From positions 248,001 through 312,000 of the forward strand of contig PKTR01000002.1 in NCBI GenBank assembly GCA_002869065.1: a stretch of 64,000 nt of DNA, read 5' to 3'. Below the pieces are notes generated by a model. The model was not told where the DNA came from, did not search any database, and worked only from the letters and a program-made list of their open reading frames with translations. This document shows, piece by piece, positions 52,437-63,797 of the stretch; positions within the stretch are counted from its first letter, which is position 1, and each line of letters begins with the position of its first letter. Both the position numbers and the translations under genes were made by a program. This DNA comes from Hyphomicrobiales bacterium. Its GTDB lineage: Bacteria > Pseudomonadota > Alphaproteobacteria > Rhizobiales > Rhodobiaceae.

Positions 52437-53432
52437 TTACGCCGCGAATTCCTCGGTGTCGATCTCGGTCTGGGTCTTGGCGTTGTAGCGCGGACCGATC
52501 ACGGTCTTTTCATTGATCAGCGCGTCGAGGCGGGCGACGGTTGCCGCGTCGAGGTCGATCGCGTCGGCGGCCGCGTTTTCGGCCAGATGGGCGCGATTGG
52601 CGGTGCCGGGGATCGGCAGGATGTCGTCGCCCTTGGCCAGCGTCCAGGCGAGCGCGAGCTGCGCCATCGTGCAGCCGACCTCGTCGGCAATCGTCTTGTA
52701 CTCGTCGAGCAGGCGCAGATTGGCCGCGTAGGTGTCGGGTGCGAAACGCGGCATCGAGCGGCGCAGGTCCTTCTCGGCCAGCGTCGAGACATCGCGCAGC
52801 ACGCCGCCGAGAAAGGCGCGCGCGAGCGGGCTGAACGCCACCAGGGCGGTGCCGAGTTCACGGCAGGCGTCGAGCACAGCAATCTCCGGATTGCGCGTCC
52901 ACAGCGAGTATTCCGACTGCAGCGCCGCGATCGGGTGGACCGCGTGCGCCTTCTTCAGCGTCGCGGCCGAGACCTCGGAAAGGCCGATCGCCTTGATCTT
53001 GCCCTCACTGACGAGATCGGCGAGCGCGCCGACGGCGTCCTCGATCGGCGTCTTCATGTCCCAGCGGTGCAGGTAGTAGAGATCGATGGCGTCGGTCTTG
53101 AGGTTCTGCAGGCTCGTCTCGCAGGTTTCCCGGATCTTGGCGGGATCGTTGTTGATCTCGCGTTGGCCGGCGGCGTTCTTGATGATGCCGCACTTGCTGG
53201 CGAGGAAATATTCGTCGCGACGGTCGGCCAGCGTCTCGCCGATCAGCTGCTCGCTCAAGCCGAAGCCATAGAGATAGGCTGTGTCGAGATGGGTGTAGCC
53301 GAGGTCGAGCGCGTCGCGCAGCAACTGCTGGGCCTCTTCCTTCGGCGGCGGCGAACCATAGGCGTGCGCAACGTTCATGCAGCCAAGCCCGATTGCCGAA
53401 ACCGTTGCCGTTCCCAGTTTACGCTGCCGCAT
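52437..53432 (-). CDS. Aldo/keto reductase
   Basis: NADPH-dependent oxidoreductase of 331 residues with the (beta/alpha)8 fold. It starts MRQRKLGTATVSAIGLGCM; the catalytic Tyr is in HLDTAYLYGFGLSEQLIGE, the Lys in ASKCGIIKN, and the His in YYLHRWD. The C-terminal NADPH site ILPIPGTANRAHLAENAAA is present. This sequence type matches AKR family members annotated as pyridoxal or general aldehyde reductases; the substrate is not readable. It stands alone before the lig genes. Confidence 0.93.
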   Translation of the reverse strand: MRQRKLGTATVSAIGLGCMNVAHAYGSPPPKEEAQQLLRDALDLGYTHLDTAYLYGFGLSEQLIGETLADRRDEYFLASKCGIIKNAAGQREINNDPAKIRETCETSLQNLKTDAIDLYYLHRWDMKTPIEDAVGALADLVSEGKIKAIGLSEVSAATLKKAHAVHPIAALQSEYSLWTRNPEIAVLDACRELGTALVAFSPLARAFLGGVLRDVSTLAEKDLRRSMPRFAPDTYAANLRLLDEYKTIADEVGCTMAQLALAWTLAKGDDILPIPGTANRAHLAENAAADAIDLDAATVARLDALINEKTVIGPRYNAKTQTEIDTEEFAA

Positions 53433-53564
53433 GTCCGCTCTCCTCGATTGCTCTTGTCACTCTCAAAACAGACGGCGACAGGGTTATGACGCCTGCCGCC
53501 GGAAGATTCGCCGCGTGCACCGGATCAGGCACGCGCGGCATCTATGTGTAGCCGTTCGACCGTA

Positions 53565-54509
53565 CTAGTCGAAGCTCTTTTCGATCCGGTCGAGGGTTTC
53601 CATCGCCGGGAGGCACTGGGCGACGGAGCTGTTCGGCTCGCGGCCTTCCTGGATGGCGGCGACGAATTCGCGGTCGATCAGCTCGATGCCGTTGTTGGAC
53701 ACCGCGACGCCGGTCAGGTCGATCGGGTTTTCCTTGCCGTCATAGAGATCGTCGTAACGGGCGAGATAGGTGCCGTTGTCGCAGATGTAGCGGAAGAAGG
53801 TGCCGAGCGGGCCGTCATTGTTGAACGACAGCGACAGGGTGCAGATGGCGCCCGACGGGGTTTTCATGCCGATCGCCATGTCCATGGCGATGTTCAGCTC
53901 CGGATGCATCGGGCCCTGCAGGCCGAAGGCGCGCGAGGCGGTCTCGCCGGTCTGGTACTGGAACAGGTCGACCGTGTGGCAGGCGTGGTGCCACAGCAGA
54001 TGGTCGGTCCAGGAGCGCGGTTTGCCGAGCGCGTTCATGTTGGTGCGGCGGAAGAAATAGGTCTGAACGTCCATCTGCTGGATCTTCAGCTCGCCGGCCT
54101 TGATCTTGTTGTGGATCCACTGGTGGCTCGGGTTGAAGCGGCGGACGTGGCCGGCCATGGCGATGAGGCCGGTTTCCTTCTGGGTGGCGACGACGGCCTG
54201 GGAATCGGCCAGCGTGTCGGCCATCGGGATCTCGACCAGAACATGCTTGCCGGCCTTCATGCAGGCGATCGACTGATCGGCGTGCATCTGGGTCGGGGTG
54301 GCGAGGATGACCGCGTCGACGTCGTCGCGGGCAAGACTCTCGTTCAGATCGGTGGTCCAGTGGCCGACATTGCGGTTGTTGGCGAAGGCCTCGATGTCGG
54401 CCGCATTGCCGCCGACGACCGAGGTGACCTCGACGCCGTCAATCGCGGCCAGCGCGTCCATATGCTTGGTTCCGAAGGCACCGGCGGCGCCGGCAACGCA
54501 GATCTTCAT
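53565..54509 (-). CDS. ligC: 4-Carboxy-2-hydroxymuconate-6-semialdehyde dehydrogenase
   Basis: Gfo/Idh/MocA-family dehydrogenase of 314 residues. LigC converts the protocatechuate 4,5-cleavage product to 2-pyrone-4,6-dicarboxylate using NADP. The nucleotide-binding start KICVAGAAGAFGTKHMDALA is seen, then VILATPTQMHADQSIACMKAGKHVLVEIP and the core DHLLWHHACHTVDLFQYQTG. Length and pattern equal Sphingobium LigC. It follows ligB by 26 bases and is the last gene of the leftward arm. Product would feed LigI, encoded on the rightward arm. Confidence 0.92.
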   Translation of the reverse strand: MKICVAGAAGAFGTKHMDALAAIDGVEVTSVVGGNAADIEAFANNRNVGHWTTDLNESLARDDVDAVILATPTQMHADQSIACMKAGKHVLVEIPMADTLADSQAVVATQKETGLIAMAGHVRRFNPSHQWIHNKIKAGELKIQQMDVQTYFFRRTNMNALGKPRSWTDHLLWHHACHTVDLFQYQTGETASRAFGLQGPMHPELNIAMDMAIGMKTPSGAICTLSLSFNNDGPLGTFFRYICDNGTYLARYDDLYDGKENPIDLTGVAVSNNGIELIDREFVAAIQEGREPNSSVAQCLPAMETLDRIEKSFD

Positions 54510-54535
54510 CAGTCTTCTCCGTAATACGGTCTGTC

Positions 54536-56705
<2,170 letters not shown>

Positions 56706-56791
56706 GGGAGTATCCAAGGGTCCGTTGCGGTCTTGACTGAGGGTGGAGATAGCATTCGATTTCAGCGAACGGAAATTGATTGCCTTCAACC

Positions 56792-56812
56792 CCTATTCAA
56801 TTTTCGAATAGG
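56792..56812. promoter_or_regulatory. LysR-type operator candidate at the end of the regulator gene
   Basis: Perfect inverted repeat CCTATTC-AATTTTC-GAATAGG, which contains the ATTC-N7-GAAT (T-N11-A) core typical of LysR-type binding sites. It spans the stop codon of the LysR gene and lies about 90 bases upstream of the fusion-gene start on the minus strand, the right distance for an activator site. Confidence 0.6.
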
Positions 56813-58053
56813 AACGCCGGCTGATCGATGCGCGTGTGGTCGAGTGACTGGCCGGCCTTGCGCAACAGGGTGAGGAATCGCTCCTGGGTCGCGGTGGGAC
56901 GCCAGTCGCGGCGCACGGTGACGCCAATCGGGCGTTCGACCAGCGGCATGTCGACATTCAGCACCGACAACAGGCCGAGGCTTTGCTCGTGCCGCACCTG
57001 ATGGCCGGAGATGAAGGTCAGGCGATTGCTGCCGCACAGCAATTCACGGATCAGAATGAGCGAGCTCGCCTCGATCAGGCCATTGCGATTGAGGTGCTTG
57101 ACGCCACCGAATGCCTCTTCGAACAGCTCGCGGGTCGGGGCGCCACGGCGCGGCAGAACCCAGGGATAGTCGATCAGATCGCTGACGCGGACAACCCGCT
57201 GGCGGGCAAGCGGATGCCCGGCGCGGACAACCACGGTGAGCGGGTCCTGAAACAGCGGCTCCTGCACCACATCCTCGATCGGCACGGGATCGCGCAACGC
57301 GCCGACAAGCAGATCGATTTCTCCGTGGCGCAGGGCGTGCAGCAGGTCGTCATAGGGACCATCGACGATGCTGACGCGGACATCCGGGTTGGTGCGCATC
57401 AGGGAGTTCACGGCGCTCGGCAACAGAAACGAGCGCGGCAGCGGCATGGTGCCAACGGCGATCACCGCGGTATCGAGGCCAAGCCAGCCGGCGACTTCCT
57501 CGAAACCCTGCTCGAGCTCGGCAAAGGCGAGTTTCGCATGCTGGGCAAGGGTCTGCGCGGCGCGGGTCAGCTCGATGCCGTGCCCGGTCTTGACGAACAA
57601 CGCGACGCCGGCGAGCCGTTCCAGATCGCGCGCGGCGCGGTGCAGCGCGGGCTGGGAAATGCCGGCCGTTCGGGCGGCGAGGCTGAAATTGCCGGCGCCG
57701 GAAATAGCGGTCAGCGCGCGCAGTTGGGCCGCCGTCAGAAGCTGATCGAAATTGGCAAAACCCCGGCCGCCGCCCTTTTTCGAGCCGCTGCGAAGCGCCT
57801 CGCGCGCGCCGGTCTGGATATGCGCCAGCGCGCGGTCGACGCGCTCGTGGAACAGCAGCCCCGGCTCGGTCGCGTACATGCCGTCATTGCGCCGCTCGAA
57901 CAGCGAGACGCCGAGCATTTCCTCCAGCTTGGCAATCGCCTGGGTGATCGCCGGCTGGGAGAGGTAGACCTGCTGCGAGGCGAGGCTGACGCTGTTCTGG
58001 CGCACCACTTCGCGAAAGGCGCGCAGGTGGCGCAGGTTCGGGATCTTCTCCAC
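56797..58053 (-). CDS. LysR-type regulator with two N-terminal winged-helix domains
   Basis: Transcription factor of 418 residues, about 110 longer than usual for the family, starting at a GTG preceded by AAAGGAA. Two complete LysR-type DNA-binding domains lie in tandem: residues 7-85 (LSQPAITQAIAKLEEMLG recognition helix near 33-48) and residues 106-180 (ISQPALHRAARDLERLAG near 134-149), then one effector domain (GTMPLPRSFLLPSAV, IDLLVGALRD). It lies between the two divergent ring-cleavage arms and is the likely regulator of both. The inducer is probably an aromatic acid or pathway intermediate (inference). Confidence 0.9.
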   Translation of the reverse strand: MEKIPNLRHLRAFREVVRQNSVSLASQQVYLSQPAITQAIAKLEEMLGVSLFERRNDGMYATEPGLLFHERVDRALAHIQTGAREALRSGSKKGGGRGFANFDQLLTAAQLRALTAISGAGNFSLAARTAGISQPALHRAARDLERLAGVALFVKTGHGIELTRAAQTLAQHAKLAFAELEQGFEEVAGWLGLDTAVIAVGTMPLPRSFLLPSAVNSLMRTNPDVRVSIVDGPYDDLLHALRHGEIDLLVGALRDPVPIEDVVQEPLFQDPLTVVVRAGHPLARQRVVRVSDLIDYPWVLPRRGAPTRELFEEAFGGVKHLNRNGLIEASSLILIRELLCGSNRLTFISGHQVRHEQSLGLLSVLNVDMPLVERPIGVTVRRDWRPTATQERFLTLLRKAGQSLDHTRIDQPAFLFEN

Positions 58054-58195
58054 GCATCGTTCCTTTTTCCAGCCTCACGGAAATCATTATAGCAATTTCT
58101 TATATCGTGAAAGCGTCTTTGGAATGGGCAATGCCGGCGCCATCGCGGATAGTAGCCTCGAAAATGGACCTTGCTGGTCGAAGGAGAGGCATCCA
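58054..58195. promoter_or_regulatory. Divergent promoter region between the LysR gene and galB
   Basis: Region of 142 bases with an AT-rich patch at 58085-58110 containing TATAG-CAATTTC-TTATA, an imperfect dyad that could be a LysR site, and the galB ribosome site AAGGAGAGG at about 58180. Weaker than the repeat at 56792. Confidence 0.45.
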
Positions 58196-58930
58196 ATGAG
58201 CGACAAGAAGACGGCGCTGGTAGTCAGCGCACATGCGGCCGATTTCGTCTGGCGGGCGGGCGGCGCGATCGCGCTGCATCAGGAAAAGGGCTACGACGTC
58301 ACCATCGTCTGCCTGTCCTATGGTGAGCGCGGCGAGTCCGCGAAGCTGTGGAAGCAGGAGGGCATGACCCTCGACCAGGTCAAGACCGCGCGGCGCATCG
58401 AGGCGGAAAACGCGGCCAAGGCGCTCGATGCCCACGACATCCAGTTCTTCGATCTCGGCGACTATCCGCTCGACTTCTCCAAGGACGCGCAGAACATGCT
58501 GGTCGACACGATCCGCAAGGTTCAGCCGGCCTTCATGATGAGCCACTCGATGTGGGACCCGTACAATACGGACCACATGAACACGACCAAGTTCGTGCTC
58601 GAATGCCGCATGATCGCGCAGGCCTGGGGCCACAATCCGGGTCAGAAGGTGCTCGGCGCGCCACAGCTCTATCTGTTCGAGCCGCACCAGACCGAGCAGA
58701 TGGGCTGGAAGCCGGACGTATTCCTCGACATCACCGACGTGTGGGAGAAGAAGCGCGCGGCGATCGAGTGCATGCAGGGCCAGGAGCATCTCTGGCACTT
58801 CTACACCAATGTCGCGGAAAACCGCGGCAACCACTTCCGCCGCAATTCCGGCGGCATGGCCGGCGGCCGCAATGCGAAATACGCGGAAGGCTTCCAGTCG
58901 ATCTTCCCGCGCACCGTGGACGTACTGTGA
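58196..58930 (+). CDS. galB: 4-Oxalomesaconate hydratase, GalB type (PIG-L fold)
   Basis: Enzyme of 244 residues belonging to the PIG-L/LmbE superfamily but acting, in GalB, as a zinc-dependent hydratase that turns 4-oxalomesaconate into 4-carboxy-4-hydroxy-2-oxoadipate. The metal-site start [20 protein letters not shown], with the [12 protein letters not shown] loop and [18 protein letters not shown], matches GalB rather than deacetylases (which read HPDD). AAGGAGAGG precedes the ATG. It replaces the LigJ-type hydratase of Sphingobium. Its stop overlaps the aldolase start. Confidence 0.88.
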   Translation: MSDKKTALVVSAHAADFVWRAGGAIALHQEKGYDVTIVCLSYGERGESAKLWKQEGMTLDQVKTARRIEAENAAKALDAHDIQFFDLGDYPLDFSKDAQNMLVDTIRKVQPAFMMSHSMWDPYNTDHMNTTKFVLECRMIAQAWGHNPGQKVLGAPQLYLFEPHQTEQMGWKPDVFLDITDVWEKKRAAIECMQGQEHLWHFYTNVAENRGNHFRRNSGGMAGGRNAKYAEGFQSIFPRTVDVL

Positions 58931-59601
58931 TGGCCGTCGTCGTTCAGAACATCGAGCGCGCCGACAAGGACGTGATCGCCGGGCTGGCGGAATGCGGCGT
59001 GGCGACCGTTCACGAGGCGCAGGGACGCAAGGGGTTGCTCGCCTCCTACATGCGGCCGATCTATCCCCGCGCCCGCATCGCGGCGTCTGCTGTCACCATC
59101 TCCGCCCCTCCGGGCGATAACTGGATGGTGCATGTGGCGATCGAGCAGGTGCAGGCCGGCGACATTCTGGTGCTCGCCCCGACCAGCCCGTGCGAGGACG
59201 GCTATTTCGGCTACCTTCTCGCGACCTCGATGCAGGCGCGCAGCGGCGTCGGGCTGATCATCGATGCGGGCGTGCGCGACACGCGCGACCTCACCGACAT
59301 GAACTTCCCGGTGTGGTCGAAGGCGGTTTTTGCGCAGGGCACCGTCAAGGAGACGCTCGGTTCGGTCAACGTGCCGGTGGTCTGCGCCGGCGAACTGGTC
59401 AATCCGGGCGACGTGATCGTTGCCGACGATGACGGCGTGTGCGTGGTGCGCCGCGAGGAAGCCGCCGACGTGCTGGCCAAGGCGCGCGACCGCGAGGCCA
59501 AGGAAGAGGACAAGCGGCGCCGGCTGGCGGCCGGTGAACTCGGCCTCGACATCTACAACATGCGCCCGCGGCTCGCCGAAAAGGGCCTGAAATATGTCTA
59601 G
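58930..59601 (+). CDS. ligK: 4-Carboxy-4-hydroxy-2-oxoadipate aldolase
   Basis: Class II, metal-dependent aldolase of 223 residues (HMG/CHA aldolase, RraA-like fold) that splits 4-carboxy-4-hydroxy-2-oxoadipate into pyruvate and oxaloacetate, the end of the 4,5-cleavage pathway. Family landmarks: [55 protein letters not shown] and ADDDGVCVV. Also known as GalC or ProA. Start and stop overlap both neighbours (TGATG before; 8 bases after), showing tight coupling. Confidence 0.93.
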   Translation: MAVVVQNIERADKDVIAGLAECGVATVHEAQGRKGLLASYMRPIYPRARIAASAVTISAPPGDNWMVHVAIEQVQAGDILVLAPTSPCEDGYFGYLLATSMQARSGVGLIIDAGVRDTRDLTDMNFPVWSKAVFAQGTVKETLGSVNVPVVCAGELVNPGDVIVADDDGVCVVRREEAADVLAKARDREAKEEDKRRRLAAGELGLDIYNMRPRLAEKGLKYV

Positions 59602-60667
59602 CGCGACGCCGCCCAAAGCCATTCGCTGCATGTGGATGCGGGGCGGCACCTCGAAGGGCGGCTATTTCGTCGGCGACGAATTGCCGACGGACATCGCCGA
59701 GCGGGACCAGTTCCTGCTCGATGTGATGGGCTCGCCCGATCCGCGCCAGATCGACGGTATGGGCGGCGCCGATCCGCTGACCTCCAAGGTCGGCGTGGTC
59801 CGCCGGTCCGAACGTGAAGGCGTCGACGTCGACTACCTGTTCCTGCAGGTCTTCGTCGATCAGGCGATCGTTACCGACGCGCAGAACTGCGGCAACATCC
59901 TCGCCGGCATCGGCCCGTTCGCCATCGAGCGCGGGCTGGTCGAGGCAGAGGACGGCGAAACCACCGTCTCGATCTTCATGGAGAACACCGGACAGGTCGC
60001 GGTCGCGCGGGTCTCTACCCCCGGCGGTGTCGTTTCCTATCGCGGCGAGGCCAAGATCGACGGTGTGCCGGGGACGGCCGCGGCTGTTCCGATCGAGTTC
60101 CAGGACGTCGCCGGATCGAGCTGCGGCGCGCTGCTGCCGACCGGCAATGCGGTCGACGTCATCGACGGCATCGAGGTTACGCTGATCGACAACGGCATGC
60201 CGACTGTCGTCATGCGGGCGAGCGACATGGGCATTACCGGCACCGAGACCCGCGAGGAGCTCGAGGCCAACGAGGCGCTGCGCGCCAGGCTCGAAGCGAT
60301 CCGGCTGAAGGCCGGCCCGATGATGAATCTCGGCGACGTCGAGAAGAAGACCGTGCCGAAGATGAGCATGGTCAGCGCGCCGAAAAACGGCGGCGCGATA
60401 TCTACCCGCACCTTCATTCCGCATCGCTGTCACGCCTCGATCGGCGTGCTCGGCGCGGTCAGCGTCGCCACCGCCTGCCTGCTGCCTGGCTCACCGGCGG
60501 CGGCGCTGGCGTCGATCCCTGATGGACCGCGAAAGACGCTGTCGATCGAACACCCGATCGGCGAGTCCTCCGTGATCCTCGATGTTGCCGAGGACGGCAC
60601 GGTGGGTGCGGCCGCGGTGCTGCGCACGGCGCGCAAACTGTTCGACGGCGTGGTGTTCGGCCGATAG
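59594..60667 (+). CDS. galD: 4-Oxalomesaconate tautomerase (PrpF family)
   Basis: PrpF-family isomerase of 357 residues, homologous to GalD/LigU, which supplies the keto form of 4-oxalomesaconate for the hydratase. It opens [19 protein letters not shown], the family's signature with the catalytic-type MRGGTSKG, and contains [19 protein letters not shown] with the conserved Cys, and the second half-domain [15 protein letters not shown]. Its first 8 bases overlap the aldolase gene. LigU-type double-bond isomerisation versus GalD tautomerisation cannot be decided by eye. Confidence 0.92.
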   Translation: MSSATPPKAIRCMWMRGGTSKGGYFVGDELPTDIAERDQFLLDVMGSPDPRQIDGMGGADPLTSKVGVVRRSEREGVDVDYLFLQVFVDQAIVTDAQNCGNILAGIGPFAIERGLVEAEDGETTVSIFMENTGQVAVARVSTPGGVVSYRGEAKIDGVPGTAAAVPIEFQDVAGSSCGALLPTGNAVDVIDGIEVTLIDNGMPTVVMRASDMGITGTETREELEANEALRARLEAIRLKAGPMMNLGDVEKKTVPKMSMVSAPKNGGAISTRTFIPHRCHASIGVLGAVSVATACLLPGSPAAALASIPDGPRKTLSIEHPIGESSVILDVAEDGTVGAAAVLRTARKLFDGVVFGR

Positions 60668-60694
60668 CGGCGCGCTGCAAGAAAACGAGTAACG

Positions 60695-61570
60695 ATGATG
60701 ATGGACCCGGATTACCTGCCCTTTCACCCGAACCCGTCGAAGCCGGCCTATCAGCCGCCGGCGGGCGCGGTCGACGCCCATTGCCATGTGTTCGGGCCCG
60801 GCGACGTGTTCCCCTATGCGCCGGAGCGCAAATACACGCCGTGCGATGCGTCGAAGGAACAGCTCTTCGCGCTGCGCGATTTCCTCGGCTTCGACAAGAA
60901 CGTCATCGTCCAGGCGTCGTGCCACGGGCGCGACAACGCCGCGCTCATCGACGCGCTGAAGACCGCTGGCGAGAAGGCACGCGGTATCGCCGTGGTGCGG
61001 CCCGATATCGAGGAAGCCGAACTTCGCGACATGCACGAGGCGGGTGTGCGCGGCGTGCGCTTCAACTTCGTCAAGCGGCTCGTTGATGCAACGCCGAAAG
61101 AGGTCTTCCTCGGCATCGCCGACAAGATCGCCAAGCTCGGCTGGCACATCGTCGTCTATTTCGAGGCGCCGGACCTCGCCGATCTGACGCCGTTCGTGAA
61201 GCAGCTGCCGACGACCATCGTCGTCGACCATATGGGCCGGCCGGACGTCACCAAGGGCGTCGATCACCCAGACTTCCAACGCTTCGTCGACCTTCTCGGC
61301 GAGAACGAGAACATCTGGACCAAGGTGAGCTGCCCCGAGCGGCTGACCGTTGCCGGTCCGCCCTATGACGACGTCGTGCCCTATGCGCGGCACCTCGTCG
61401 ACAGCTTCCCCGACCGCGTGTTGTGGGGAACCGACTGGCCGCATCCGAACATGAAATCGCACATGCCGGACGACGGCCACCTCGTCGACCAGATCCCGAA
61501 GATCGCGGTCGACCAAGAAAAGCGCCAGGCCCTCCTGGTCGATAATCCGATGCGCCTCTACTGGGCGTAA
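60695..61570 (+). CDS. ligI: 2-Pyrone-4,6-dicarboxylate lactonase
   Basis: Amidohydrolase-superfamily hydrolase of 291 residues that opens 2-pyrone-4,6-dicarboxylate, the LigC product, to 4-oxalomesaconate. The metal-site or active-site start AVDAHCHVFGPGDVFPYA, the middle GVRFNFVKRLVDATP, TIVVDHMGRPDVTKG and the C-terminal VLWGTDWPHPNMKSHMPDDG are as in LigI. Three consecutive ATGs are possible starts (60695, 60698, 60701). Confidence 0.95.
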   Translation: MMMDPDYLPFHPNPSKPAYQPPAGAVDAHCHVFGPGDVFPYAPERKYTPCDASKEQLFALRDFLGFDKNVIVQASCHGRDNAALIDALKTAGEKARGIAVVRPDIEEAELRDMHEAGVRGVRFNFVKRLVDATPKEVFLGIADKIAKLGWHIVVYFEAPDLADLTPFVKQLPTTIVVDHMGRPDVTKGVDHPDFQRFVDLLGENENIWTKVSCPERLTVAGPPYDDVVPYARHLVDSFPDRVLWGTDWPHPNMKSHMPDDGHLVDQIPKIAVDQEKRQALLVDNPMRLYWA

Positions 61571-61599
61571 CGCAAGGAAACGCAAAAGGAAGCGGTCAC

Positions 61600-61953
61600 A
61601 TGAACACGGATCTCAGGCAGGAGCCGATACCCGGCACGCCGATCTTCGACGGCGAGCAGGCCATGAAGGGCTATGCGCTCAACAAGATGTGCTACTCGTT
61701 CAACAAGGCTGACGCGCGCGAGGAATTCCTCGCCGACGAGGAGGCCTATTTCGACAAGTTCGGTCTCAACGAAGAGCAGAAGGAAGCGATGCGGAACAAG
61801 AACGTTCTGCAGATGATCGCGGCCGGCGGCAACATCTACTACCTGGCGAAATTCGCCGGCATTTTCGGCCTCAACGTTCAGGACGTCGGCGCACAGCAGA
61901 CTGGCAAGACGGTTGAGGAATTCAAGGAAATGCTGCTGCGGGCGGGAGACTGA
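61600..61953 (+). CDS. Extradiol ring-cleavage dioxygenase alpha subunit (second LigA)
   Basis: Small subunit of 117 residues related to LigA. Conserved stretches are PIPGTPIFDGEQAMKGYALN, REEFLADEEAYFDKFGLNEE and MIAAGGNIYYLAKFAGIFG. It closes the active site of the partner beta subunit encoded 4 bases downstream. AAAGGAAG precedes the ATG. It is divergent from the LigA in the fusion gene, so the two were probably acquired separately rather than duplicated recently. Gallate or protocatechuate are both plausible substrates. Confidence 0.9.
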   Translation: MNTDLRQEPIPGTPIFDGEQAMKGYALNKMCYSFNKADAREEFLADEEAYFDKFGLNEEQKEAMRNKNVLQMIAAGGNIYYLAKFAGIFGLNVQDVGAQQTGKTVEEFKEMLLRAGD

Positions 61954-61957
61954 GATC

Positions 61958-62797
61958 ATGGCACAGGTTGTTGGCGGACTGACCACGTCCCACATCCCGG
62001 CAATCGGCGGCGCCATTGCCAAGGAACTGTTCACCGACCCGTACTGGAAGCCGTTCTTCGACGGCTATCCGCCGGTGCGCGACTGGCTCGACGAGGTCAA
62101 GCCGGACGTCGCGATCGTGATCTACAATGATCACGGGCTGAACTTCTTCCTCGACAAGATACCGACCTTCGCGGTCGGAGCGGCGCCGGAATATCGCAAC
62201 GAGGACGAGGGCTGGGGCATTCCGACGATCCCGCCGTTCGCCGGCGATCCGGCATTCTCCTGGCACGTCATTAACAGCCTGGCGGGCGAGGAATTCGACC
62301 TCACCACCTGCCAGGAAATGGCCGTCGACCACGGCTTCACAGTGCCGATGCAGCTGTTCTGGCCGGAGCGCAAGAACATGCCGAAGGCGATCCCGATCGC
62401 GGTCAACACGGTGCAGCATCCGATCCCGACGCCGGCGCGCTGCTACAAGATGGGCCTCGCGCTGCATCGCGCCATTACCTCCTATCCGGAGGATCTGAAG
62501 GTCGTAGTGCTCGGCACCGGCGGGCTGTCGCATCAGCTCGACGGCGAGCGGGCCGGCTTCATCAACAAGGAGTTCGACCTGATGTGCATGGAGCAGCTCG
62601 TCGACAACGCCGAAGAGCTGGCGAAGATGTCGACGCACGAGCTGATCCGGCAGGCGGGCGCTCAGGGCACCGAATTCATCATGTGGCTGATGATGCGCGC
62701 CGCGCTCGGCCCGAAGGTGAAGAAGCTGCACCAGAACTATCACATCCCGATTTCCAATACCGGATCGGGTCTGTTGCTGCTGGAGGCCGCGGCCTGA
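61958..62797 (+). CDS. Extradiol ring-cleavage dioxygenase beta subunit (second LigB)
   Basis: Catalytic Fe(II) subunit of 279 residues from the ATG at 61958. Iron ligands His12 (GLTTSHIPAIGGA) and His59 (VIYNDHGL) and the catalytic His in GTGGLSHQLDGERAG are conserved; GTEFIMWLMMRAAL holds the third ligand Glu region. Next to galB, the aldolase and the tautomerase, it could be the gallate (4,5-) dioxygenase that yields 4-oxalomesaconate directly, complementing the LigABC arm. This substrate split is inference. Confidence 0.92.
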   Translation: MAQVVGGLTTSHIPAIGGAIAKELFTDPYWKPFFDGYPPVRDWLDEVKPDVAIVIYNDHGLNFFLDKIPTFAVGAAPEYRNEDEGWGIPTIPPFAGDPAFSWHVINSLAGEEFDLTTCQEMAVDHGFTVPMQLFWPERKNMPKAIPIAVNTVQHPIPTPARCYKMGLALHRAITSYPEDLKVVVLGTGGLSHQLDGERAGFINKEFDLMCMEQLVDNAEELAKMSTHELIRQAGAQGTEFIMWLMMRAALGPKVKKLHQNYHIPISNTGSGLLLLEAAA

Positions 62798-62855
62798 GCG
62801 GCGGGACGTACCGCTTGAAGGGTTGCGCCGGAGTGCGTGTCAGGAAAGACCAGAT

Positions 62856-63278
62856 ATGATCGACCTGATTAATCAGACATCGCTGACGCTGGAGAGCGCG
62901 AGAGTGCTCGCCGGCGAGGCGCTCCGCCAGGCGAAGGCCATTGGCAAATGCATGCACGTTACGATCGTGGATGCGGCAGGCCATGTGCTCGTCTATCAGC
63001 GGATGCCCGGCGCGCCCTACCCCGGACGGGAATTTTCCGAGAAAAAGGCCTACACCGCGGTCAGCTTCAAGAAGTCGACTGCGGTGTGGAAAGACCGGCT
63101 GGCAGAAAACCCGCATCTCGCCGCCGGCCTCAGCCAGCATCCGGACGTGGCGATGATCGGCGGTGGACTGCCGATCACCATCGACGGCGCGGTCGTCGGC
63201 GCCATCGGCATCGCCGGCGGCCTCGAAGAGGACGATATTACCGTCGCCGAGGCGACGCTGGAGGCGTTCGGGCTTTAG
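62856..63278 (+). CDS. GlcG/HbpS family heme-binding-like protein
   Basis: Protein of 140 residues from the ATG at 62856 with AGGAAAG upstream. The family pattern is clear: SARVLAGEALRQAKAIGKCM, HVTIVDAAGHVLVYQRMPGA, SEKKAYTAVSFKKST and the Gly-rich GGGLPITIDGAVVGAIGIAGG. Members (PF03928) often accompany catabolic operons; roles proposed include heme or small-molecule binding. It has no signal here, so it is cytoplasmic. Last gene of the rightward arm. Confidence 0.88.
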   Translation: MIDLINQTSLTLESARVLAGEALRQAKAIGKCMHVTIVDAAGHVLVYQRMPGAPYPGREFSEKKAYTAVSFKKSTAVWKDRLAENPHLAAGLSQHPDVAMIGGGLPITIDGAVVGAIGIAGGLEEDDITVAEATLEAFGL

Positions 63279-63346
63279 GTTTGCCGATTGCGTGGCGGCA
63301 TCGCCGACGCATTTTGGCCGGACCGCAGTGCCGCTTCCCTCTCCCT

Positions 63347-63493
63347 CGTCATCCTCCGGCTCGACCGGAGGATCGGGTGCTGCAGGCACGTCGTCCGAGA
63401 GTGAAAGCAACGCCTGGCGAAGCCGGCGCAGCGCCAGACAACACATCATCATGCGCGTCGATAGCGATCCTCCGGTCGAGCCGGAGGATGACG
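63347..63493 (+). repeat. Three-hairpin intergenic element, copy 3 (147 bp)
   Basis: Same ends as copy 1, CATCCTCCGGCTCGACC... and ...GAGCCGGAGGATG, with inner flanks GATCGGGTG and AGCGATC. The central hairpin is CTGGCG-AAGCCGGCGCAG-CGCCAG. Nearly identical along its whole length to copy 4, 157 bases downstream; differences cluster about 25-45 bases from the left end. Confidence 0.92.
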
Positions 63494-63554
63494 CAGAATG
63501 TCGGTTTGACGACGGCCCGCCGTCCCGTTGACATACCGTGTCGCGAGGGGCAAT

Positions 63555-63583
63555 GGCCCCCCCGCTCACGGCCGGGGTGACGG
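63555..63583. repeat. Degenerate REP-like palindrome
   Basis: GC-rich dyad CCCC-GCTCACGGC-CGGGG followed by TGACGGGGAGTGG. The flank matches that of the palindrome at 48821, suggesting a second dispersed repeat family, here lying between two copies of the three-hairpin element. Confidence 0.45.
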
Positions 63584-63650
63584 GGAGTGGTTGGGGCGAG
63601 GCAACGCTTGTGGATCGGCACGGCGTTTCATAGGCGAAAACCCTCTCCGT

Positions 63651-63797
63651 CGTCATCCTCCGGCTCGACCGGAGGATCGGGTGCAACAGGCACGCCTTGC
63701 GAGAGTGAAAGCAACGCCTGGCGAAGCCGGCGCAGCGCCAGACAACACATCATCATGCGCGTCGATAGCGATCCTCCGGTCGAGCCGGAGGATGACG
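63651..63797 (+). repeat. Three-hairpin intergenic element, copy 4 (147 bp)
   Basis: Near-duplicate of copy 3 in the same orientation, with identical terminal palindromes and central CTGGCG/CGCCAG hairpin. The right-hand 100 bases are the same in both copies. Local duplication or two insertions into one gap. Confidence 0.92.
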
